From: Micromonospora haikouensis
GTDB lineage: Bacteria; Actinomycetota; Actinomycetes; Mycobacteriales; Micromonosporaceae
Direction: 5' to 3'
Length of the DNA: 64,000 bases
NCBI RefSeq assembly: GCF_900091595.1
Contig: NZ_FMCW01000015.1
Location: forward strand, 62,001 to 126,000
Below the pieces are notes generated by a model. The model was not told the DNA's origin, ran no database searches, and worked only from the letters and a program-made list of their open reading frames with translations. Shown in pieces: positions 49,986 to 62,122 of the stretch (position 1 is the stretch's first letter; each line of letters opens with the position of its first letter). Both the position numbers and the translations under genes were made by a program.

Positions 49986-50714
49986 CTACTCGGCGGTCCT
50001 CGTCGGGCCGCCGCCGCTGCCCCGGTCGTCGAGCACGAGAGGGGCGCGACCGCGCACCGCGTACCGGATGTGGGTGACCTCCGGCGTGGCGACGACCCGG
50101 GTCGGGGTCAGCTCGATGGCCTCCTTCTCCCCCAGGTCGAGGCCGGCGTCGGGGCCCAGGCCGGGGCCGGCGTCGAACAGCCGCAGCCCGCCGCCGAGCA
50201 CGACCGGCACGATGTGCAGTTCCAGCGCGTCGAGCAGGCCGGCCCTGAGCACCTGCCGGACGAGGCTGCCGCCGCCGGCCACGGCGACGTCCCGGCCGCC
50301 GGCCGCCGCGCGGGCCTGAGCGACGGCGCTGGCCACGCCGTCGGTGACGTACGTGAAGCTCGTGCCGCCACCGCGCACCAGGGTCTCGCGGGGGCGGTGG
50401 GTGACGACGAAGACGGGCGCGCGGAACGGCGGCTCGTCGCCCCACGGGATCTCGCCGCCGTCGGCCATCCGCCGCCCCATCACGTACGCGCCGGCCGCGC
50501 CGAAGGACTCCGCGACGATGTCGGAGTTGGCGTCCTGCTCGCCGCCGGCGAAGCCCTGGCGTTCGCGCCACACCATCGCGTTGGTCACCCACCGGGTGAC
50601 CCGGAAGAAGCCGGCGCTCTCGGCCGAGTCCATCCAGTCGCCGTCGCCGGTGTGCCGGGGGCCGGCGTAGCACCCGTCCAGCGACACGGACAGCTGCGCG
50701 GTCACCTTCGTCAT
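49986..50714 (-). CDS. Dihydrofolate reductase-like (RibD C-terminal family) protein
   Basis: A 242-residue protein: MTKVTAQLSVSLDGCYAGPRHTGDGDW, AYVMGRRMADGG, VAVAGGGSLVRQVLRAGLLDALELHIVPVVLGGGLRLFD. Same family as 27618-28181 but a distant paralogue. ATG at 50714. A 24-bp tandem repeat lies upstream. Confidence 0.9.
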   Translation of the reverse strand: MTKVTAQLSVSLDGCYAGPRHTGDGDWMDSAESAGFFRVTRWVTNAMVWRERQGFAGGEQDANSDIVAESFGAAGAYVMGRRMADGGEIPWGDEPPFRAPVFVVTHRPRETLVRGGGTSFTYVTDGVASAVAQARAAAGGRDVAVAGGGSLVRQVLRAGLLDALELHIVPVVLGGGLRLFDAGPGLGPDAGLDLGEKEAIELTPTRVVATPEVTHIRYAVRGRAPLVLDDRGSGGGPTRTAE

Positions 50715-50742
50715 CTCGCGGTGTTCCTCTCCGTCGGGCGGG

Positions 50743-50837
50743 CACCGGTTCCGGCACCCCTGTGGACACCGGTTCGGGCACCCCTGTGGACACCGGTTCG
50801 GGCGTCCCTGTGGACACCGGTTCCGGCGTCCCTCAGG
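50743..50837. repeat. 24-bp tandem repeat upstream of the DHFR-like gene
   Basis: Units of 24 bp (CACCGGTTCSGGC then RYCCCTGTGGA) start at 50743, 50767, 50791 and 50815 (the last 23 bp, degenerate end). They fill the 175-bp spacer between the DHFR-like and GNAT genes, both on the minus strand. Confidence 0.9.
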
Positions 50838-50889
50838 CAACGGTCGGAGCCGGCCGGGGAACACCGACAGGAGGGCAGCGTGACGACCG

Positions 50890-51357
50890 TCACACCACCA
50901 GGGGAAGCTCGCCGACGGTCTGGCCGCCGCTGCGCTCCCCCGTCGGGCGGAACCCGAGCCGCAGGTAGAACCCCTCCGGCCCGTCCTGCCCCGGCTCCCA
51001 GGTGGTGAAGATGCTGCGCTCGCCGCGCCGCCGCGCCTCCTCGGCCACGGCCCGCACGGCGAACCGCCCGTAGCCGCGCCCCTGCCGGTCCGCGGCGATG
51101 TTCAGCCGCCACAGCCCGGAACGCAGGTCGGTCGGGGTGTCCTCGCTCCACGGGATGCGGAAGAAGCCCATCAGGAAGCCGACGAGGTCGCCGCCGTCGT
51201 AGACGAGCCGGGGCCAGGCGATGCCCGGCCAGACGTACGCCTCGGCCAGCGACCGGGCGACCGGCTCCACCAGGTGTTCCTGGTCGGGGCGGAGCCGCAG
51301 CTCGCAGGCGGCGTCGAGATTGGCCGGTGTGATCTTCTCCAGGCGTGGTGTGGGCAT
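50890..51357 (-). CDS. GNAT-family N-acetyltransferase
   Basis: A 155-residue protein. VGFLMGFFRIPWSEDTPTDLRSGLWRLNIAADRQGRGYGRFAVRAV carries the acetyl-CoA-binding Q/R-x-x-G-x-G/A motif (RQGRGYG), and FYLRLGFRPTGE is the final strand. Polyamine acetyltransferase-like in style; the substrate is unknown. ATG at 51357 chosen over 51378. Confidence 0.9.
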   Translation of the reverse strand: MPTPRLEKITPANLDAACELRLRPDQEHLVEPVARSLAEAYVWPGIAWPRLVYDGGDLVGFLMGFFRIPWSEDTPTDLRSGLWRLNIAADRQGRGYGRFAVRAVAEEARRRGERSIFTTWEPGQDGPEGFYLRLGFRPTGERSGGQTVGELPLVV

Positions 51358-51403
51358 CGGGGCACCATAGCCGGCCACCCCGCCGCTGCCCCACCGGATT
51401 CGG

Positions 51404-52597
51404 TCAGGGCGTGCGGGGGCCGATGCCGTCCTTCGGCGTGGGCGCCACCAGCAGCCCGACCTGGTAGCCGATGAACCGGTAGACGACCTGGCTGGCCGCC
51501 CACATCAGGTGGCCCCGGTCGCTGCGGGCGATCGCCCGCCCGTCGGCGTGGCCGACGCTGACGAACAGCACCCAGTTGCCCGACGTCGACACCACGTCGA
51601 CCGTCTCGCCGTCGAGCCCGGCCTGCGCGGTGCCGGAGCGCAGCGGGCCCCGCCGCTCGCGGGCCACGGCCTCGGTCGGGAACAGCACCGCCGCGAGGCG
51701 CACGACGGCGTCGCTGTCGTCGGTGGTCCAGCTTCCCCGCACGGTACGCACGCAGCCCGCCAGCCGATCGTCGTCGTCCAGCACCCCGGCGCAGCCCCGC
51801 TGGTCGTCGGCGGACGTGCGGGTGAGCGTGTCCCCCGCGGCGGTGAACGTGCGCTCGGGGAACGCCAGCTCGGCGGTGACCGGCACGGGGTCGGCCCGGC
51901 CCAGGGCCACCCCGAGCATGGCCAGGCACGCCCCGGCCGCGACCAGCGGCGCCCAGACGGGCGGCAGGGGCGTCTTCCTACGCTCGGCGGACACCGTTCC
52001 CCGGCTCTCGGCGGGCACCGTCTTCCTGATGTCGGCGAGCACCGCGACGACGAGGAGGGCGAGCAGGGCGAGCGCGAGGCCCGCCCAGGCCCAGGTGATG
52101 CCGGTGGCCGTCGCGTACTGGGCGGGGCCGTCGAGGAGGTCGTCGAGGTCGCGACGCCGGCTGGGGATGAAGAGGTACGCGCCCAGCACCAGGGGCGCGG
52201 CCACCACGACCACCACCGGGCGGGCCCGGCCGGGCAGCCGGGACCAGAGCGCGACGGCGGTCACCACGTAGACGAACGGCACGGTGATCAGCAGCCAGCC
52301 CGCCGTGGCCATGCCGGGCCCGGTGCAGCCGGTGACCGCGCACGCGTACCCCTCGATCCGCTCCCGAGTGGCGGGGCCGATCATGACCGACACGATGGGG
52401 AAGGCGACCAGGCCGAGCACGAGCAGCACGCCGATCAGCGCCCCGGCGCGGGCGGGACGGGCGGCCGCCGGCGCGGCAGCACGCTGGGCCCGCGGCGCGG
52501 CGTCGGCCTGCGGGCGGACGTCCCGCCGTTCCGCGTCCGCGCGGGCCTGCGCCACCAGGTCGACGGACCGGCCCCGGCCGCCCTTGAGGTTCCACAT
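51404..52597 (-). CDS. Multi-pass membrane protein of unknown function
   Basis: A 397-residue protein. A charged cytoplasmic start (MWNLKGGRGRSVDLVAQARADAERR), then about five membrane helices (GALIGVLLVLGLVAFPIVSVM, WLLITVPFVYVVTAVALW, PVVVVVAAPLVLGAYLFI, WAWAGLALALLALLVVAVLA, LVAAGACLAMLGVALG), and an external C-terminal domain (FPERTFTAAGDTLTRTSADDQRGCAG...). No family recognised. Confidence 0.82.
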   Translation of the reverse strand: MWNLKGGRGRSVDLVAQARADAERRDVRPQADAAPRAQRAAAPAAARPARAGALIGVLLVLGLVAFPIVSVMIGPATRERIEGYACAVTGCTGPGMATAGWLLITVPFVYVVTAVALWSRLPGRARPVVVVVAAPLVLGAYLFIPSRRRDLDDLLDGPAQYATATGITWAWAGLALALLALLVVAVLADIRKTVPAESRGTVSAERRKTPLPPVWAPLVAAGACLAMLGVALGRADPVPVTAELAFPERTFTAAGDTLTRTSADDQRGCAGVLDDDDRLAGCVRTVRGSWTTDDSDAVVRLAAVLFPTEAVARERRGPLRSGTAQAGLDGETVDVVSTSGNWVLFVSVGHADGRAIARSDRGHLMWAASQVVYRFIGYQVGLLVAPTPKDGIGPRTP

Positions 52598-52654
52598 GAT
52601 CGCGAGGCTAGACCAGCCGCGCATCCCGCGCCCGGCGACGCCGGGCGGCGGCGG

Positions 52655-53404
52655 TCAGGCGGCGGGGGTGCGCCGGCCGCCCCGGTCGAGCGCGAGGGCC
52701 TCCTCCGGTGTCGGCGCGGTGCCGCCGAGGTGGGCCGGCTGCCACCAGCTGTCGTCCGGCCCGGCCGGGGTGTCCGGGTACGCCCGCTGGGCCCGGTCGA
52801 CGAGGGCGGTCAGCCGGGTCTTCAGCTCGGCGCTCAGCGCGTTCGCGTCGGCGTGGTCGGCCGGGTCGATCGGCTCGCCGACCAGGATGGTGATCGGGGT
52901 GTGCCGGCGGGTCAGCGTCCTCGGGCGGCCCTTCGTCCAGAGCCGCTGGGTGCCCCACAGCGCGACCGGCAGCAGCGGCACGGCGGCCTCCTGCGCCATC
53001 CGGGCCGCCCCGTTCTTGAGGTCCTTCACGGTGAACGAGCGGCTGATGGTGGCCTCGGGGAAGACGCCCACCGCCTCGCCGCGGCGCAGCGCGTCCACGG
53101 CCGTGCTGTAGGAGCCGGCGCCGGCCCGCCGGTTCACCGGGATGTGCTTCATGCCGCGCATCAGCGGGCCGGAGACCTTGTGCGCGAACACCTCGTGCTT
53201 GGCCATGAACCGCACCAGCCGGCCGGACTCGTGCGCGCCGTAGCCGCAGAAGATGAAGTCCAGGTAGCTGACGTGGTTGCTGGCCAGCACCGCGCCGCCG
53301 GTGCGCGGCACGTGGTGGCTGCCCTCCACGGTCAGGCGCAGGTCGAGGACCCGGAACATCGTCTTGGCGGCGGCGATCACGGGCGGATACACGAGTTCCG
53401 GCAT
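52655..53404 (-). CDS. 1-acyl-sn-glycerol-3-phosphate acyltransferase-like protein (PlsC)
   Basis: A 249-residue protein. The acyltransferase motifs are ASNHVSYLDF (H44-x4-D49), FMAKHEVF, VGVFPEATIS and ALWGTQRLW. Such enzymes acylate lysophosphatidic acid at the membrane. Length normal. Confidence 0.9.
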   Translation of the reverse strand: MPELVYPPVIAAAKTMFRVLDLRLTVEGSHHVPRTGGAVLASNHVSYLDFIFCGYGAHESGRLVRFMAKHEVFAHKVSGPLMRGMKHIPVNRRAGAGSYSTAVDALRRGEAVGVFPEATISRSFTVKDLKNGAARMAQEAAVPLLPVALWGTQRLWTKGRPRTLTRRHTPITILVGEPIDPADHADANALSAELKTRLTALVDRAQRAYPDTPAGPDDSWWQPAHLGGTAPTPEEALALDRGGRRTPAA

Positions 53405-53423
53405 CCGGCGACTTTACCCTGCT

Positions 53424-53479
53424 GGGGGTGGGGGCACGCCAGGGCCGGACGTACCCTCCCACGGCGTGCCGCCACCCCC
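53424..53479. terminator. Strong terminator hairpin
   Basis: 17-bp arms with one mismatch (GGGGGTGGGGGCACGCC at 53424-53440 with 53463-53479), after the debranching-enzyme gene. Confidence 0.75.
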
Positions 53480-53490
53480 GGGGCGACCCG

Positions 53491-55551
53491 TCAGTCGGCC
53501 AGGTCGTGCAGGTCCAGCCGGCCCCGGGCGAACGCGTCGACCTTGCCCCACCGGCCCGGGATGTCCAGCACCTCGATCCGGCCCATGCCGATGGGCAGGC
53601 ACGGCTCCACCGACAGGTGCCCCTCGTGCGGTTCGATGCCGAGCATGGTGCGCAGCAGCAGCATCGGCGCGCCCGTCGACCAGGCCTGCGGGCTGCACGC
53701 GGTCGGATACTCCACCGGGAACTTGGTCAGCTCCCGCTGGTAGCCGCCGAACGCCTCCGGCAGCCGCCCGTCGAAGTAGCGGGCCGCGTCGAGGATCCCG
53801 TTGGCGATGACGGCGGCCTCCTCGGCGAAGCCGTACCGGCGCAGCCCCCACGCGATGAACGAGTTGTCGAACGGCCAGATCGTGCCGTTGTGGTAGCCGA
53901 TGGGGTTGTAGCGGACCTCCCCCTCGGCGAGCGTCCGCACCCCCCAGCCGGAGAACAGCCTCGGCCCGACCAGGTGCTCGGCGATCCGTTCGGCCCGCTC
54001 GTGGTCGACGATGCCGCTCCACAGCAGGTGGCCGATGTTGGAGCTGAGCACGTCGGCCCGGCGGCCGTCGGGGTCGAGGGCGAGCGCGTAGAACTGGCCG
54101 TCGTCGACCCACCAGTCCCGGTTGAACCGCTCCTTGAGCTGCGCGGCCTCCCGCTCCAGCCGGTCGGCGTACGCGGGGTCGCCCCAGAACTCGCGCGCCA
54201 TCCGGGCGGCCCGCATCTTCGCGTCGTACGCGTACCCCTGCACCTCGCAGGTGGCGCGGGGGAAGGGCAGCAGGGTGCCGTCGCGGTACGAGATCGAGTC
54301 CCAGGAGTCCTTCCAGCACTGGTTCTCCAGGCCGGTGTCGGTGTTGCGCCGCTCGTACCAGACGTAGCCGTTGCCGACCAGGTCGGCGTAGTCGTCGATC
54401 CATTTCAGCGCGGCCCGGCACTCCTGCTCCAGCTCCCGCACCAGCGACTCGTCGCCGCTCCACCGCTCGTACTCGTCGAGCAGCACCACGAACAGCGGCG
54501 TCGCGTCGACCGAGCCGTAGTACGGCGAGTGGGGCTGCTCCTCGAACGCGGCCGTCTCGCCGTACCGCATCTCGTGCAGGATGCGCCCGGGGTCCTCGTC
54601 GCGGAAGTCGTCGAACCGGGTGCCCTGCAACGAGGCGAGGATGCGCAGCGTCGTCTTGGACAGCCCTGGGGCGAACGGCAGCACCTGGAGGCAGGTCAGG
54701 ATGCTGTCCCGGCCGAACATCGTCATGAACCAGGGCAGGCCGGCGGCGGGCAGGGTGCTGCCGCCGAGCGACAGGGGCGAGAAGCGCAGCGCGGCGAGGT
54801 CGACGAGGCTCCGCTGGTACGTGCGGGCCAGGTGCTCGCACTCGCTGTTGACCTTCGGCGCGGCGGCGATCCACTCCTGGAGGTCCTGCTGCAGGGCCAG
54901 CCGCTCGTTGCCGTGCGCCCGCACGCCCATCCGCAGGTCCCGCCCGCCCGGCCCGAGGGCGAAGGTCTGCACGTCGATGTCGGTGCTCCACTGCTCGTTC
55001 GGTTCGAGGTGGACGCTGAACGAGAAGCCGTTGCGGTCGTACGCGGCCGTCCGCGAGCAGGAGATGACCGTCTCCCGCCGGAAGTTGCCCCGGCGGTAGC
55101 CCAGGCGCAGCCGGTCGGCCTCGGCCTCGGCGTACAGCTCGCCCTTCTTGTTGACGATCTCGTCCTTGACCTGGAACAGGTCGGCGAAGTCGGAGCCGGC
55201 GTCCATCCGGACCTGGAGGTCGACGGGCTTCTCGTCGTGGTTGAGGATGGTGACCTGCTCCCGGAAGCTGCCGCCGACCATCCGCTCGCGGATGATCGAC
55301 AGCTTCGCGTCGATGTAGTGGGTGGCCATCCCCGGCACCAGGAAGAACCGCGCCTCGTAGTACTGGAGGTCGTCGTAGGACAGGGCGTTGAGCCGCTCGC
55401 CGTTGACGGTCAGCACCCAGCGGGACAGGAACCGGGTGTCGAGGGAGAACATGCCGGTGGGCTCGCTCGGCGTCGCTTCGATGTCGCCGGTGTCCTCGGA
55501 GACGACGAAGGTGCTGCCGTCGAGGATCCGGATCGTGTTGCCCTCCGTCAT
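53491..55551 (-). CDS. Amylo-alpha-1,6-glucosidase / glycogen debranching-type enzyme
   Basis: A 686-residue protein. N-terminal glycogen-debranching domain (GMFSLDTRFLSRWVLTVNGERLNALSY, FREQVTILNHDEKPVDLQVRMDAGSDFADLFQVKDE) then an (alpha/alpha)6-barrel: WFMTMFGRDSILT, QCWKDSWDSI, VQGYAYDAKMRAARM, PIGYHNGTIWPFDNSF. Close to GH15/GH63-like enzymes acting on alpha-glucans. ATG at 55551 overlaps the upstream stop by TGATG, so it is coupled to the SCP2-like gene. Confidence 0.9.
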   Translation of the reverse strand: MTEGNTIRILDGSTFVVSEDTGDIEATPSEPTGMFSLDTRFLSRWVLTVNGERLNALSYDDLQYYEARFFLVPGMATHYIDAKLSIIRERMVGGSFREQVTILNHDEKPVDLQVRMDAGSDFADLFQVKDEIVNKKGELYAEAEADRLRLGYRRGNFRRETVISCSRTAAYDRNGFSFSVHLEPNEQWSTDIDVQTFALGPGGRDLRMGVRAHGNERLALQQDLQEWIAAAPKVNSECEHLARTYQRSLVDLAALRFSPLSLGGSTLPAAGLPWFMTMFGRDSILTCLQVLPFAPGLSKTTLRILASLQGTRFDDFRDEDPGRILHEMRYGETAAFEEQPHSPYYGSVDATPLFVVLLDEYERWSGDESLVRELEQECRAALKWIDDYADLVGNGYVWYERRNTDTGLENQCWKDSWDSISYRDGTLLPFPRATCEVQGYAYDAKMRAARMAREFWGDPAYADRLEREAAQLKERFNRDWWVDDGQFYALALDPDGRRADVLSSNIGHLLWSGIVDHERAERIAEHLVGPRLFSGWGVRTLAEGEVRYNPIGYHNGTIWPFDNSFIAWGLRRYGFAEEAAVIANGILDAARYFDGRLPEAFGGYQRELTKFPVEYPTACSPQAWSTGAPMLLLRTMLGIEPHEGHLSVEPCLPIGMGRIEVLDIPGRWGKVDAFARGRLDLHDLAD

Positions 55552-55922
55552 CAGCACGCCTCCCTCTGGAACAGCCGCTGCGGGCCCTGGCTGGTCGGCG
55601 GGCCGGGGAAGAGCCGCTCCACCTGCACCACCAGCCGGGCGTCGCCGCTGACCGTCATGTCCCCGCGCAGGATCGCGGCGATGCCGTGCTCCCGGCCGGC
55701 GGCGAGGTCCTCGAAGAGGACGGGGCTGGTGTTGACGACCGTGTCCGCCTCCCGGTCGTCCTGGCTGACGCTGATCCGGCCCCGGTCGATCGCGACCAGC
55801 CAGTGGGTGGTCTGCGGTCCCTCGTGCAGGTCGAAGCGGATGGTTCCGGTTGACTTGACCAGCAGCGGTTCGTACCCCCGCCGGTCCAGGTCCTCGAAGA
55901 ATCTGGTGGTCGCGTCCGGCAT
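55551..55922 (-). CDS. SCP2 sterol-binding domain-like protein
   Basis: A 123-residue protein. GTIRFDLHEGPQTTHWLVAIDRGRISVSQDDREADTVVNTSPVLFEDLAAGREHGIAAILRGDMTVSGDARLVVQVERLF is the SCP2 lipid-carrier fold. ATG at 55922 chosen for family length. Cotranscribed with the debranching gene. Confidence 0.85.
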   Translation of the reverse strand: MPDATTRFFEDLDRRGYEPLLVKSTGTIRFDLHEGPQTTHWLVAIDRGRISVSQDDREADTVVNTSPVLFEDLAAGREHGIAAILRGDMTVSGDARLVVQVERLFPGPPTSQGPQRLFQREAC

Positions 55923-56038
55923 CGGGCCCCTCCCCTCCCGTCGACCCGCGGCGTTCGACGTCGGGAAAGGGTCCCCGTCCGGTACGGGGTCAACCTCACC
56001 CGGATCGGGTGAGGCGGAGCGGGCGCGCACACGACGCG

Positions 56039-56067
56039 ACGCCGGCCCCCGGGTCGGGGGCCGGCGT
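56039..56067. terminator. Terminator hairpin
   Basis: 12-bp perfect arms (ACGCCGGCCCCC at 56039-56050 with 56056-56067) and a 5-nt loop, directly after the CBS gene. Confidence 0.8.
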
Positions 56068-56081
56068 GCCGCGGCGGACGG

Positions 56082-56498
56082 TCAGTTGTTGGGGTCGTCG
56101 GCGCTGATGTCCGCCAGCACCGACTGCGGCTCCCGCTCGACCGCGAGGTCGCCCACGGAGACCAGGCCGACCAGCCGGCCGTCGTCGATCACCGGCAGCC
56201 GGCGCACGGCGTACGTGCGCATCAGGTCGGCGGCGGCCACGGCGTCGTCGTACTGGCTCACCGTGATCACGTCCCGGCTGGTGATCTGGTTCAGCCGGGT
56301 CGTGTTGGGGTCCATCTCCTCGGCGACGCCCCGGACCGCGATGTCCCGGTCCGTGACGATGCCGACCACGTCGTCACCTGCGGTCACCACCACGTCGCCG
56401 ATGGCGCTGTCGCGCATCTCCCGCGCGGCGGCGGTGAGCGTCTCGTGGCCGTCCATCGTCACCAACCGGGTCGTCATGAACTCTCCGACCGTTGTCAT
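56082..56498 (-). CDS. CBS-domain pair protein
   Basis: A 138-residue protein with two CBS domains: VGEFMTTRLVTMDGHETLTAAAREMRDSAIGDVVVTAGDDVVGIVTDRDIAVR and ITVSQYDDAVAAADLMRTYAVRRLPVIDDGRLVGLVSVGDLA. Such stand-alone pairs bind adenosyl ligands and sense energy state. Confidence 0.93.
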   Translation of the reverse strand: MTTVGEFMTTRLVTMDGHETLTAAAREMRDSAIGDVVVTAGDDVVGIVTDRDIAVRGVAEEMDPNTTRLNQITSRDVITVSQYDDAVAAADLMRTYAVRRLPVIDDGRLVGLVSVGDLAVEREPQSVLADISADDPNN

Positions 56499-56584
56499 GG
56501 TGCTCCCCTCTCGGTGTCGGCACCGCCGTGTCTACCCGCCGCCCCGGCGGGGTAACGCAGCCTGCCGCAGGGGCGCGCCGGCGG

Positions 56585-59173
<2,589 letters not shown>

Positions 59174-59177
<4 letters not shown>

Positions 59178-60466
59178 GCGGTCTCCTCGGGCAGGTAGGT
59201 CAGGGTGACCCGGTCCTCGGCGCGCAGCGCCTCGGCGGCGAGTTCGGCGATCTGGTCGGCGGTGACCGCGAGCCAGGCGGGCAGCCGCTCGGCGGCCTTC
59301 GCCGGGTCGCCGAACTGGGTGGCGTACCGGCCGAGGATGTCGGCGCGGCCGTCGACGGTGGACATCTGCCGCCACCACGCGGTGCTGAGCAGCGCCTTGG
59401 CCCGGTCCAGCTCGGCGGCGGTGACCGGCACGGTGGCCAGCTCGTCGACGACCTCGGCCACCCCGGCGGCCAGCCGCTCCCCGGTCACCCCGTCCCGGGC
59501 GGTGGCGGTGACGATCAGCGGGGCCGGCGCGTGCCGCAGGTCCACCCCGTACGCGCCGACCAGGTCGGGCTGGGCGAGCCGCTCGCCGTCGGCGAGGCGC
59601 TGGTAGAGGCGGCTGCCCCGGCCGCTGCCCAGCACGGTGGCCAGGACGGTCAGCACGTCGTACCCGGGGGTGCCGAACGGGTGGGTGCGGTGCGCGACGA
59701 ACACGCGGGGCGCGGGCACGGCGGCGGTGACGGTCTCGGCGACCGGCGCGCCGGCGCGGGGCACGTGCCGGCCGTCCGGCGCGGCCGGGATCGACTCCCG
59801 GGCCGGGATCGCCCCGAAGTACTTGTCGGCCAGCGCGAACACCTCGGTCGCGGCGGCGTCGCCGACCACGGTCAGCACGGCGTTGTTCGGCGCGTAGTAG
59901 GTGCGGTGGAACGCCTGGAAGGTGGCCAGGTCGGCGGCGTTCAGGTCGGCCATCGACCCGATCGTCGCGTGGTGGTAGGGGTGGCCGGGCGGATAGAGCA
60001 GCGGCAGCAGCCGCAGCCACGCGTCGCCGTACGGGACGTTCTCGTAGCGCTGGCGGCGCTCGTTCTTGACCACGTCCCGCTGGTTGTCCAGGGTCTCCTG
60101 GGTCAGCGCCGGCACCAGGCCGCCCATCCGGTCGGCCTCCAGCCAGAGCGCCAGCTCCAGGTGCTCGGCGGGGACGGTCTCGAAGTAGTTCGTCCGGTCC
60201 GGGTTGGTGGTGGCGTTCAGCGAGCCGCCGGCGCCCTGGACGAGCTTCATGTGCTCGGTCTTCGCCACGTTCACCGAGCCCTCGAACATGAGGTGCTCGA
60301 AGAGGTGGGCGAAGCCGGTCTGCCCGTCGGGCTCGTGCCGGGAGCCCACGTCGTACCAGAGGTTCACCGCGACCGCGGGCGCGGTGCGGTCCTCGCTCAC
60401 CACCACACGCAGGCCGTTGTCCAGTCGGGTCGTTTCGATCGGCCAGGGGAAACCGCTGTCGGGCAT
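59174..60466 (-). CDS. M16-family zinc peptidase, catalytic subunit
   Basis: A 430-residue protein. HLFEH (H54, E57, H58) is the inverted zinc motif, with the third ligand Glu near residue 135 (NERRQRYENVPYG region). Pairs with the downstream non-catalytic subunit, as in mitochondrial processing peptidase or bacterial PqqF-like pairs. Start ATG at 60466. Confidence 0.95.
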
Positions 60467-60591
60467 GGCCCGACGCTATCCGATCCCGAGGTCGCAGGCG
60501 TGACGCGAGTGGGTCGGCGCGGCGCGGCACGGCCGGTCCCGCCCGCCCCGGGCGGCGCGGGCCGCCGCCCGGGGTAGGCGGGGTGGGGCTC

Positions 60592-60807
60592 TCAGTCCGG
60601 GGGCTCGATCGCGGTCACCGTCTCGTCGGAGGTGCGGTGCTCCAGCACCGTGTCGGGGGCGGCGGCGCGGTCGGCCTCCCGCCGGTCGGACTCGTCGAGG
60701 ATCGCCTCGGCCTGCGCGTAGGCGTCGTCGCTGCCCACCGCCGCCTCCTCGGGCAGCAGGTGGGCGCGGGAGGAGATCCGGTCGGTGTCGCTCTGGTCGT
60801 GACTCAT
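60592..60807 (-). CDS. Small acidic hypothetical protein
   Basis: A 71-residue protein, MSHDQSDTDRISSRAHLLPEEAAVGSDDAYAQAEAILDESDRREADRAA..., strongly acidic, with no hydrophobic core, probably disordered. ATG at 60807, directly after the PhoX-like gene. Similar small acidic proteins are common in the genus. Function unknown. Confidence 0.7.
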   Translation of the reverse strand: MSHDQSDTDRISSRAHLLPEEAAVGSDDAYAQAEAILDESDRREADRAAAPDTVLEHRTSDETVTAIEPPD

Positions 60808-60833
60808 GCCGGAGTCTCTACCCAGCGAACGGC

Positions 60834-61904
60834 TCAGCGGAACGGGCCGCGCACCTCGTAGGTGATCTCGGACGACCCCTGCCCGGTGATCCGGAGGAAC
60901 GGCGTGACGACCCCGGCCGGAGTGATCATGTTGACCTCCATGTTGCCGCCGTCCTCGGCCACGTACAGGTCGCCGGAGCGGGCCCCGACGATGTTGTCCA
61001 CCCCGGTCAGGGGCGCGCTGCCGCCGGTCACCAGCGAGTCGTCGTACGCCAGGTCGATGCGCTGCGCGACCGCGTCGTACGCCCAGACCCGGTTGTCGCC
61101 CTTGGTGGTGAACCAGCAGGTCCCGTCGGCGTACCAGCAGCCCTCGCCGCCGTCGAACCGCTTGGCCCCGGAGACCTGCTGGCGGGTGTACGTCGGCGAG
61201 CCGTCCGGGTCCGGCACCCGGGCCCAGGTGACCGGGCCGCTGGTGGCGGTGCCGGCGACCAGCACCTCCAGGGTGCCGGCGGACAGATCGCCCCAGACGG
61301 TCGGCCGGAACCGGTAGAAGCAGCCGTTCGGCTCGTCCTCGGTCAGGTAGACGACCTGCCGGACGGGGTCGGCCGCCGCCGCCTCGTGCTTGAACCGGCC
61401 CAGCGCCGGGCGCTGCACCGCCGCCGTCCCGCCCTGCGGGTACGTCTCGTAGACGTACCCCCGGCTGACCTCCTCGCAGGAGAGCCAGGTGCCCCACGGG
61501 GTCGCGCCGTCGGCGCAGTTCTGGTTGGTCCCGGACAGGATCCGGTACGCCGAGGCGACGCTCCCGTCGGCGGCGAACCGCACGGCCGACGCCCCGCCGC
61601 CCGGGGTGATCTCGGAATTCGAGACGTAGATCCACCCGGTTCCGGCGGGGAAGCAGGCCCCGCCGTCGGGGGCGTCGTGCCAGGCGTACGAGGTGCCGGC
61701 GACCGCCTGCCGGGACCGGGCCACCACCCGGCTGGTGAACCCGGCGGGGAGCTGGATGCCGTTGCCGTCGGCGGCGCCCAGCGGCCCGTACGGACCCGTC
61801 CCGGGCTGGGCGGGAGCGGCCGACGCGACGGACGACCAGAGGCTGCCGGCCAGCGCGGCGGCCCCCGACGCGGCGGTGGCGCGCAGCAGCGTACGACGGT
61901 CCAT
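60834..61904 (-). CDS. Secreted PhoX-like protein (DUF839)
   Basis: A 356-residue protein with a twin-Arg-type signal (MDRRTLLRATAASGAAALAGSLWSSVASA). DUF839 segments: GIQLPAGFTSRVVARS, AWHDAPDGGACFPAGTGWIYVSNSEITPGGGASAVRF, NCADGATPWGTWLSCEEV, YLTEDEPNGCFYRFRP. The PhoX group are exported phosphatases or metal-binding beta-propellers; activity not shown. 26 bp upstream of the small acidic gene. Confidence 0.9.
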   Translation of the reverse strand: MDRRTLLRATAASGAAALAGSLWSSVASAAPAQPGTGPYGPLGAADGNGIQLPAGFTSRVVARSRQAVAGTSYAWHDAPDGGACFPAGTGWIYVSNSEITPGGGASAVRFAADGSVASAYRILSGTNQNCADGATPWGTWLSCEEVSRGYVYETYPQGGTAAVQRPALGRFKHEAAAADPVRQVVYLTEDEPNGCFYRFRPTVWGDLSAGTLEVLVAGTATSGPVTWARVPDPDGSPTYTRQQVSGAKRFDGGEGCWYADGTCWFTTKGDNRVWAYDAVAQRIDLAYDDSLVTGGSAPLTGVDNIVGARSGDLYVAEDGGNMEVNMITPAGVVTPFLRITGQGSSEITYEVRGPFR

Positions 61905-62032
61905 TCGAACCTCCAGGCGATGGTGTGTGGCGCCGAAACTACCGACGAATACATCGACGAAAGTGAACGTGAGGCGAGGCTTTCCCGACGACGGGGTGAG
62001 CCTTTCCCGCCGCGTCGGGTAGGCTGGTCGGC

Positions 62033-62098
62033 GTGACGCGGTCGTATCGATGGTTTAGACAGCCGGCTGGAGGAGCCGGTGACTTCACCGTGATCTGA
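62033..62098 (+). CDS. Leader peptide with clustered Tyr, Trp, Phe codons
   Basis: GTG frame of 21 residues, beginning (V)TRSYRWFRQPAGG and ending DFTVI, 119 bp before the DAHP synthase start. Tyr, Trp and Phe, the three end products of the pathway, lie within five codons. No ribosome binding site is evident, but TAGGCT lies 7-8 bp before the GTG (62020-62025 region), fitting a leaderless mRNA. A terminator with a U-tract follows. The rest of 61905-62217 holds no other gene. Confidence 0.65.
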   Translation: MTRSYRWFRQPAGGAGDFTVI

Positions 62099-62122
62099 CG
62101 TCACTTCCTCTTCGAGCCGGCT

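Noticed and set aside
50743-50837. Plasmid-type iterons and an origin
   Set aside because: No replication gene nearby; the location is a short chromosomal intergenic spacer.
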